Made by a program: the position numbers and the translations under genes. The notes under the pieces were generated by a model. It was not told where the DNA came from. It ran no database searches and was given only the letters and a program-made list of their open reading frames with translations. A DNA stretch of 64,000 nucleotides, taken from Paenilisteria riparia FSL S10-1204 (lineage in GTDB: Bacteria; Bacillota; Bacilli; Lactobacillales; Listeriaceae). Numbering within the stretch: position 1 is the stretch's first letter; each line of letters opens with the position of its first letter. Shown here one piece after another: positions 58,004 through 64,000 of this stretch. The stretch spans positions 1-64,000 of the forward strand of contig NZ_AODL01000006.1 of assembly GCF_000525995.1 (NCBI RefSeq), read 5' to 3'.

Positions 58004-58736
58004 TCACCCTTGCTTTCTTTGTCGTTGTATAGCTACCATGAATCGAGGAATTGCCATTGCCCTCCTCCATCTACTTGGCTGTGATAGAATTCGGTACAGC
58101 CATTCTAAATTGAGCTTAACCCAAATCTCTGGTGCTCTTTTCGTGCACCCTGAAAAGACGTCAAAACTTCCACCAACGCCTATAAAAATTCCCTTTTTAA
58201 AAATTTTCTAAATTAGCTGCGATCCATTTCTCTTGTTTAGGAAAACCTAGCGCTAGAAAAACAAAATCCGCCTCACTCGCAGTAATTTCCGATGCAATTA
58301 GGGCTGAATCCTCCGCAGAAAAGTACCCATCACGTGCACCAACAACTTCAATATTTTGATAATTCAACTGAACTTGCTCAACCACTTTTTCTATGACATT
58401 TGGCTTTGCACCAAGAAAGTATACTCGCATTTTCATTTCATTTGCCCTTTTTAAAAGCCCTAACATGGTATCATAACCAGTTACTCGACCTTGCAACGGC
58501 TTCCCAATACTGCTCGCTGCTTTCACAACACCGATACCATCTGCGACAATATAGTCCGCATTTAGAACTGCTTGGTTAAAAGCAATATCTTGTTGTGCAT
58601 GCATTACAATTTCCGGATTAGCGGTCACAACAAATCTACGTTCATTGTTCGCTGCTGCCCCCATCAACTCTTCTATAAAAGCATTTTGAGAAACATTATA
58701 AAACGGAATACCTAAAATCTCTACAGTCTGCTCCAT
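58004..58736 (-). CDS. tagA: TagA/WecG/CpsF family N-acetylmannosaminyltransferase, frame broken by a surplus base
   Basis: The frame from ATG 58736 (AGGAGTGAG upstream) stops at 58197 after WIAANLENF. The rest of the family sequence follows in the next frame: KKGIFIGVGGSFDVFSG then KRAPEIWVKLNLEWLYRILSQPSRWRR. The joint is TTTTTAAAAA (58194-58203 region); one base less restores 243 residues ending at 58004. Motifs: GRVTGYDTML and LGFPKQEKWI. It adds ManNAc to the lipid-linked GlcNAc made by TagO. Confidence 0.88.
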
Positions 58737-58837
58737 ATGCTCACTCCTATATTTCTCCTAGTTATTAGTTTATCATAAATATTCAATTCTTCCTATGTTA
58801 AAATTAGATAATATTATATGATTTATGTAGGAAAACA

Positions 58838-58870
58838 TAAAAAATCGTGGCTAATTGGAATTAGCCACGA
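58838..58870 (-). terminator. Terminator after the LysM/3D gene
   Basis: TCGTGGCTAATT (58845-58856) and AATTAGCCACGA (58859-58870) pair perfectly; a T run follows on the minus strand. Confidence 0.92.
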
Positions 58871-58886
58871 CTCTATAAGACTATTT

Positions 58887-59720
58887 TTAGTTAAGTATTT
58901 GTACTTTAACTGTTTTAACGCCCCAATTATAGCATGCTTGTACTGTAGTCATGTGCACATCAATTTTGTTTCCCTTGATAGCACCGCCAGTATCAGCAGC
59001 AATAGCTTCACCATATCCTTCAACATAGACTTTCGTGCCTAGTGGGATAACAGATGGGTCAACAGCAATTACTCGTGGGTTGTCATTCAAATCAATACCT
59101 GAAGCTGTTATATGTCCCATGCCTGGTTCCGCCTTACTATACGCAGTAGCTGTTACTGTGATTTCTTTAGCAACGCTTTTTGATGAGCTTTTGCTAGAGC
59201 TTTGAGCTTGGCTACTTTGTTGGCTACTACTTGATTTTTGTTGAGTCTGTTGTTCTTTAGTTGGTTGTTTCTCTTGGACACTTGAATTAGAAGGTGTACT
59301 TGCTTGTACTTCTTGTTTTGGTGCTACAGCTTCTTGAGAGTCACCAATAATCTTCAAGGTATCTCCTGCAATAATTAAGTCAGATGACAACTCGTTCCAT
59401 TTCTTCAATTCAGCTACTGTAACACTGTGTTCCAAAGCGATTTTGCTAAGGGTATCTCCTGATACGATTGTATAGACCTTTGCTGTAGTAGTTGCTTCTG
59501 GTGCAACAGTGCCTACTTCTAATTTTTGATCCGGGAAAATTAGATTCGACGTTAATTTGTTAGCCACTTTTATTTGATTTATAGAGACATTATTTTCATT
59601 AGAAATTTTCCAAAGGGAATCCCCTGGCTTAACCGTATATTCTGCGGCACTTGCTTGCGTCGATCCAACTCCACCAGCTAGAACCAGCCCAGCTGCGATA
59701 GTTACTACTGTTTTTTTCAT
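58887..59720 (-). CDS. Secreted LysM-LysM-3D domain protein (YocH/Sps-like muralytic factor)
   Basis: 277 residues. Signal peptide 1-26 (ends TQASAAE), two LysM domains (YTVKPGDSLWKISNENNVS, about 28-70; YTIVSGDTLSKIALEHSVT, about 82-125), a Ser/Gln-rich linker (130-188), and a C-terminal 3D domain (about 190-277: DPSVIPLGTKVYVEGYGEAIAADTGGAIKGNKIDVHM, with the three Asp). The layout matches B. subtilis YocH and Listeria stationary-phase survival (Sps) proteins. It binds wall via LysM and probably cleaves glycan. Confidence 0.92.
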   Translation of the reverse strand: MKKTVVTIAAGLVLAGGVGSTQASAAEYTVKPGDSLWKISNENNVSINQIKVANKLTSNLIFPDQKLEVGTVAPEATTTAKVYTIVSGDTLSKIALEHSVTVAELKKWNELSSDLIIAGDTLKIIGDSQEAVAPKQEVQASTPSNSSVQEKQPTKEQQTQQKSSSSQQSSQAQSSSKSSSKSVAKEITVTATAYSKAEPGMGHITASGIDLNDNPRVIAVDPSVIPLGTKVYVEGYGEAIAADTGGAIKGNKIDVHMTTVQACYNWGVKTVKVQILN

Positions 59721-60122
59721 GTAACAATTACCTCCTTGATAACTTCGAGAACAATCGTATCACATGCATAATGGATTTTGGTTACTAAACTATTAAAGCT
59801 ACGTGACATGAAACCATAATCGCTATCTTTATACGTAACATTTGTTAATCAACTATATTGATATAATTTTCTGTTTTATATACTAAACTGATTTTAGATA
59901 TTAGGAATGACTATACAGCTTACTATATCAGTGTTCTTTATTCAAAGTACATTTACAATTGTAGTTCACAAAAATAATATTTTTATATCAAGATAATTTT
60001 AAATACCCTATGTTTTATTTCAAAAAAAACTAAGAATTTACTCAGATTTTTTTTTTTAATAATAGGGTTTGCGCTTTGTTCAGCTTGAAATATGACAAGA
60101 GATTACAAATATTATCACTATC
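59721..60122. other. AT-rich intergenic region between the LysM/3D gene and ssb
   Basis: 402 bases, holding the 5' control region of the LysM/3D gene and the 3' end of ssb. No gene, no convincing WalR box, and no clear terminator for ssb were found. It includes a T13 run near 60044. Confidence 0.45.
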
Positions 60123-60491
60123 TCAAATCTCTAATTCTCGTTCTTCCCCTGTTTCAACTTCCTTACTTTCCCTTTTTTTATTCAAAAAGCGTATCTTATC
60201 CACTAAGACTTCCGTTACATAAATTTTTTTCTCCTCTCTATTCGTATAACTTCGAGTCTGTAACTCACCAATAATTCCTACTAACGTCCCTTTTTGACAA
60301 TACTCTACTGTATTCTCTGCTTGCCTTCCCCAAATAACGCATGGTATAAAATCGGCCGCATAATCAACTCTTCTGCCCTTTCCAAAACGATTTAAAGCTA
60401 AGGTTACATTGACAACAGCCTTATCATCCGACGTAAATCTTATTTCAGGGTCTTCAGTCAGCCTTCCTACAATTGTCACCTGGTTAATCAT
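60123..60491 (-). CDS. ssbB: Short single-stranded DNA-binding protein (competence type)
   Basis: 122 residues from ATG 60491, which has AGGAG upstream; a longer TTG start is possible. The OB fold is nearly the whole protein: INQVTIVGRLTEDPEIRFTSDDKAVVNVTLALNRF and DFIPCVIWGRQAENTVEYCQKGTLVGIIGELQTRSY. The acidic DDDIPF tip of replicative SSB is missing; the end is EERELEI. Shortness, missing tip and the ComK-like box upstream suggest the B. subtilis SsbB (YwpH) role in transformation. Confidence 0.85.
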   Translation of the reverse strand: MINQVTIVGRLTEDPEIRFTSDDKAVVNVTLALNRFGKGRRVDYAADFIPCVIWGRQAENTVEYCQKGTLVGIIGELQTRSYTNREEKKIYVTEVLVDKIRFLNKKRESKEVETGEERELEI

Positions 60492-60644
60492 TTGTGCATC
60501 CACTCCTATTTTCAAGTTGAATACAGCATAGTACTTCTCTTATCTTTTGTAAAATCGCTAAAAAATTTTTTCATGCGTTTAATAGTCTTAAAAAACATAT
60601 TTTTCCTAATAGAAAACGATATTATGTACCAAATACACCTTCTT

Positions 60645-60678
60645 AAAATTAAATTTTCACCTTTTAGAAATTTTTTTT
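60645..60678 (-). promoter_or_regulatory. Candidate ComK K-box upstream of ssbB
   Basis: A perfect AT box AAAATTAAATTTT (60645-60657) and a 7-of-8 box AGAAATTTTTTTT (60666-60678) are separated by exactly 8 bases, one of the known ComK spacings. It lies about 155 bases upstream of the ssbB ATG, with TAATAT as a possible -10 between. AT-rich surroundings and homopolymer doubt limit confidence. Confidence 0.45.
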
Positions 60679-60774
60679 ATTCGCTTTATTTTTGAATTTA
60701 AGTGTGTTACTCTCGAACTCTAAATCCAAATCAAAATAAAATAAGTCACGAACGAATCGCAACTTATTCTTTAA

Positions 60775-61208
60775 TTATTTTTTCACATCAGTTAAGGCAA
60801 ACATTATTTCTGCTTCACAAACAATATCTCCATCGACAGTGGCCTTTACTTTAGCCTTCGCTATAGAGCCTCTGAGCCTAAGTATCTCAGCTTCGAGACG
60901 TAATTGATCACCAGGTATAACTTGTCTTTTAAATCTACAATTATCAATTCCAGCGAATAAACCTAACTTCCCTTCATTTCCTTCTGCTTGCATCATTGCG
61001 ATACCACTAGTTTGAGCTAGTGCTTCTACAATTAATACACCAGGCATAACTGGGTACTCTGGAAAGTGTCCGTTGAAAAACTCTTCGTTCGCAGTTACAT
61101 TTTTTTATTGCGATTACTTTTTTATCTTCTAGTTCAATAACCCTGTCTACTAAAAGAAACGGGTACCTATGTGGTAATATTTTTTTTTATCTCACTTATA
61201 TCTAACAT
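60775..61208 (-). CDS. fabZ: 3-hydroxyacyl-ACP dehydratase FabZ, frame broken twice by surplus bases
   Basis: ATG 61208 with GGAGG 7 bases before starts MLDISEIKK, but the frame is lost at an A9 run (plus-strand T9 61180-61188) and shifted again at an A7 run (61100-61106). Removing one base from each gives 143 residues, the normal length: [53 protein letters not shown] (catalytic His and Glu). The uninterrupted part alone (from PVMPGVLIV) lacks the catalytic His. FabZ is essential in fatty acid elongation. Confidence 0.9.
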
Positions 61209-61245
61209 ACTAAACCTCCGTACAGTTATTAACTAAATCAATGGA

Positions 61246-62238
61246 TTAACGCCAGCTTTTCTTAGTTCTTGTATTCTCTAATAGAATCCCAGTACCTATA
61301 GCCACAGCATCTAATGGATTTTCAGCTAGAAGAACTGGTACTTTAAGTTCCTCAGCCAATAATTCGTCCAAACCATGCAGAAGTGCACCGCCACCAGTAA
61401 TTATAATACCTCGATCAATGATATCCGCCGATAGTTCTGGTGGAGTCTGCTCTAGTACTTGTTTTGCTGCCTGAACAATAATATTAACAGATTCCCTTAG
61501 TGCCAATTCAATTTCATCACTCGTTACGGTGACTGTCTTAGGTAATCCAGTTACTAAATCTCTACCACGAATATCCATAGATTCTTGTCTTGCTCCCGGA
61601 GACGCTGTAGCTACACTGATTTTCAGTTCTTCAGATGTTCGTTCACCAATTAAAAGGTTATAAGTTCTCTTAATGTAGTGTAGAATGTCGCCATCTAACT
61701 GATTACCTGCAAGTTTCACAGATTTACTTGTTACGATATCACCCATTGAGAGTACCGCAATATCAGTCGTTCCTCCACCAATATCAATAACCATATTACC
61801 ACTTGGCTGAAAAATATCCATGCCTGCACCAATCGCAGCTACTTTAGGCTCTTCCTCCATAAAAACTTGTTTGCCGCCACTTCTTTCAGCTGCTTCTCGA
61901 ATTGCTTTTTGCTCAACTGAAGTAATGTTTGTTGGACAACAAATTAATATTCTTGGTTTAGAGAACAAGCTTTTCAAATCAAGCTTCTGTAAGAAAAAAC
62001 GTAACATTTCTTGAACAATATCAAAGTCGGCTATTACACCGTCTTTCATTGGTTTAATCGCCGTAATATTACCCGGAGTTCTTCCTACCATATTTCTGGC
62101 TTCAGTTCCTACCGCTAATACTTCATTTGTCACATTGTTAATTGCTACGACTGATGGCTCGTTTAGTACAATCCCTTTTCCTTTTACATGAATTAGAACG
62201 TTTGCTGTTCCTAAATCAATCCCCACATCTTTTGCCAT
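61246..62238 (-). CDS. mbl: MreB-family cytoskeletal protein Mbl
   Basis: 330 residues. Actin-like ATPase motifs: DVGIDLGTANVLIHVKG (phosphate 1), VIDIGGGTTDIAVLS (phosphate 2), and GIIITGGGALLHGLDELLAEE (adenosine). It forms filaments that guide sidewall peptidoglycan synthesis. Gene position next to fabZ and murA agrees with Mbl rather than MreB, which is in another operon. Confidence 0.95.
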   Translation of the reverse strand: MAKDVGIDLGTANVLIHVKGKGIVLNEPSVVAINNVTNEVLAVGTEARNMVGRTPGNITAIKPMKDGVIADFDIVQEMLRFFLQKLDLKSLFSKPRILICCPTNITSVEQKAIREAAERSGGKQVFMEEEPKVAAIGAGMDIFQPSGNMVIDIGGGTTDIAVLSMGDIVTSKSVKLAGNQLDGDILHYIKRTYNLLIGERTSEELKISVATASPGARQESMDIRGRDLVTGLPKTVTVTSDEIELALRESVNIIVQAAKQVLEQTPPELSADIIDRGIIITGGGALLHGLDELLAEELKVPVLLAENPLDAVAIGTGILLENTRTKKSWR

Positions 62239-62352
62239 AGTTTATAATGACCCCTTTCTGAGTTGTTTCGTATGTAATACTTCGTACTATCTCATTTGCA
62301 TTATAGCATATTTCTTATAACTTATATATATTTTCATTAAAGTTCATAGTTC

Positions 62353-62383
62353 AGAAAAGAACTAGGCCTGCATGACCTAGTCC
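62353..62383 (-). terminator. Terminator after murA
   Basis: Minus strand GGACTAGG and CCTAGTTC pair (one G-U), followed by TTTT. It begins 9 bases after the restored murA stop; the disturbed frame runs through it. Confidence 0.85.
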
Positions 62384-62391
62384 TTTAATTA

Positions 62392-63676
62392 TTAAATAGT
62401 ATCTGCTTTTAATTTTTTTAGTGTCACTTGTACGTTCAATATCTGCACCTAATGCTTGAAGCTTTTTATGAAAATCATAGTAACCACGATCTAAATACTT
62501 AAGTTCAGTTACTTGTGTATAACCTTCGGCCACAAGACCGGCTAAAATTAATGCTGCTGCTGCACGTAAATCTGTCGCTGCAACTTCAGCACCTTGAAGC
62601 TTTGCAGGACCAGATATTATAACAGAATGACCTTCGATTTTCATGTCAGCATTCATACGGCGCATTTCTTCTACATGCATGAAACGATTTTCAAATACTG
62701 TTTCTGTCATTACGCTTGTGCCTTCGCTTAACATTTGAATAACCATCATTTGTGATTGCATATCCGTGGGAAAACCAGGGTGTGGCAATGTTTTAACATC
62801 TACTGCGCGTAAATGTTTTGGCCCGATAACTCTTACACCGTTTTCTTCTTCTACAATTGTAACTCCCATTTCTTCAAGCTTAGCAATAAGCGAGCTAATA
62901 TGTTCTGGCACCATATCTTCAATAAGTACATTACCACCCGTAATAGCAGCGGCAATCATGAATGTTCCTGCTTCGATACGATCAGGGATGATAGAATGAT
63001 CCGTTGCCGTCAATTCCTTAACGCCTTCGATACGAATAACTTCTGTTCCTGCACCAATAACACGTGCACCCATTTGATTAAGGAAGTTGGCCAAATCAAC
63101 AATTTCTGGCTCACGAGCAACGTTTTCGATTACTGTAGTGCCGTCCGCTAATGTAGCTGCCATCATAATATTTTGTGTAGCGCCTACACTCGGAAAATCT
63201 AAGTATATTTTAGCACCAGATAATTTGTCTGCAGTTGCTTCTATATAGCCATTTTCAATTTTCACATTGGCGCCCATTGCTTCAAAGCCTTTTAGATGAA
63301 GATCAACTGGGCGAGATCCGATTGCACAACCTCCTGGAAGAGCAACTTTTGCCGAACCAGTACGTGCTAATAGAGGCCCCATTACAACAATTGATGCACG
63401 CATTTTGCGAACATACTCAAATGGAGTATCAGAAAGAATATCACCTGTAGCATCCACAGTTACTGTATTTTCTTCAAATGAAACGTCAGCTTTCAAATAT
63501 TTTAGTACTTCATTAATTGTGTAGACATCCGATAAACGTGGAACATTTCTTAGTGTACTTGTTCCTTTACTTGCCAATAATGTAGCGGCGATAACAGGTA
63601 GAACAGCATTTTTTGCCCCTTCAACTTTCACTGTTCCTTGTAACTGTTTTCCTCCACGGACTATAATTTTTTCCAA
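62392..63676 (-). CDS. murA: UDP-N-acetylglucosamine 1-carboxyvinyltransferase MurA, C-terminus disturbed by a surplus base
   Basis: EPSP synthase fold; [10 protein letters not shown] (Lys22), catalytic Cys117 in [19 protein letters not shown], and [15 protein letters not shown]. Start TTG 63676 with GGAGG 8 bases upstream. Near the end, an A7 run (62413-62419) changes TKKLKADTI-stop to [19 protein letters not shown]; with six A the gene stops at 62392, just before the terminator (427 residues). It makes the first committed step of peptidoglycan synthesis and is the fosfomycin target. Confidence 0.94.
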
Positions 63677-63858
63677 AACGAACCCCTCCGCGTATTAATT
63701 ACTCTATTCATGAACTGGTATATATCACTTAAAATTAATATTGAAATGAAATTATGCGAATTTAAGCGCACTATGACATTCTAACATTAATGACTGCCTA
63801 ATTTCAACACTAATTTTAAGAGAGGTATACCAATTATAACCTCTTATAATGTTAAAAA

Positions 63859-64000
63859 TTAGTTGCTAAAAAGATTTCCGAGTTGTTTAGCTGAGATAAA
63901 ATAGTCTAAAAAGAAATTACTTATGGTAACTCCTAAAGCTACAGCGATAATTAAATATAAGACTCGTGCTTGAATAATATGATTTCGGCGTATTAATTTC
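63859..64000 (-). CDS. YwzB-like DUF1146 membrane protein (partial, runs off the window)
   Basis: The 46 C-terminal residues are visible: RRNHIIQARVLYLIIAVALG then a short loop and FFLDYFISAKQLGNLF. A single clear hydrophobic segment and the position upstream of murA match the DUF1146/YwzB family of B. subtilis. The N-terminus lies beyond the right edge. Function unknown. Confidence 0.7.
   Translation of the reverse strand, partial: KLIRRNHIIQARVLYLIIAVALGVTISNFFLDYFISAKQLGNLFSN

Noticed and set aside
59721-59900. WalR box upstream of the LysM/3D gene, as in B. subtilis yocH
   Set aside because: Only single TGTTAC-like half-sites are present; no second half at 5-base spacing.
62351-62391. 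C-terminal extension of MurA
   Set aside because: It crosses the terminator and disappears when the A7 run is read as A6.

Overview
The window is a low-G+C Firmicute chromosome and almost certainly comes from Listeria (L. monocytogenes / L. innocua group). The order hprK-lgt-ppaX-yvoF-TPR-trxB, then yvlD/PspC/DUF4097 genes, uvrBA, phoU-pst-phoPR, minJ-like, cls, spl(P45)-ftsXE, prfB-secA-hpf, comF, degV-degU (no degS), tagO-menC-tagA, LysM/3D gene, ssb, fabZ-mbl-murA is the order I remember from Listeria chromosomes. I cannot fix the species from sequence alone. No rRNA, tRNA, IS element, prophage or CRISPR array was seen.

Layout. (1) 1-6.8 kb: a plus-strand alpha-mannoside locus: AraR-type regulator, GH125 exo-mannosidase, ABC importer (two permeases and a lipoprotein, no ATPase) and GH76 endo-mannanase. 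It has a cre site and a promoter and is closed by a strong terminator. (2) 6.8-14 kb, minus strand: small membrane protein, MFS exporter, then the trxB/TPR/yvoF/ppaX/lgt/hprK operon. (3) 14.1-17.3 kb: envelope-stress type cluster (holin-like, two PspC-domain proteins, two DUF4097 proteins). (4) 17.8-24.3 kb: uvrBA with an SOS box, bracketed by two related long inverted repeats; then csbA, an HD nucleotidase and a membrane protein. (5) 24.4-27.5 kb: cadA/cadC metal efflux and a divergent XRE regulator. (6) 27.5-35.4 kb: phosphate regulon phoP-phoR-pstS-pstC-pstA-pstB-pstB-phoU, with a textbook four-repeat Pho box before pstS. (7) 35.5-42.8 kb: cell division and cell wall (MinJ-like, cardiolipin synthase, M23 and P45 hydrolases, FtsEX). 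(8) 43.3-48.9 kb: yitT, prfB (with its programmed frameshift), secA, hpf. (9) 49-55.8 kb: comFC/comFA, degV, degU, yvyE, a GNAT, an LCP protein. (10) 55.8-64 kb: wall teichoic acid (tagO, tagA), menC, LysM-3D protein, SsbB, fabZ, mbl, murA and a partial ywzB-like gene.

The most striking unexplained signal is that seven genes (TPR, phoR, yitT, prfB, tagA, fabZ, murA) are broken only by surplus bases in A/T homopolymers, nine in all, always consistent with +1. Removing the extra base restores full family-length proteins. Several of these genes are essential, so the simplest explanation is homopolymer over-calling in the assembly rather than biology. I give those genes their restored coordinates.

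Biological candidates for follow-up are the mannan locus, the paired inverted-repeat elements around uvrBA, the ComK-type box before ssbB, the duplicated operator motif before cadCA, and the ftsEX/P45 hydrolase neighbourhood.
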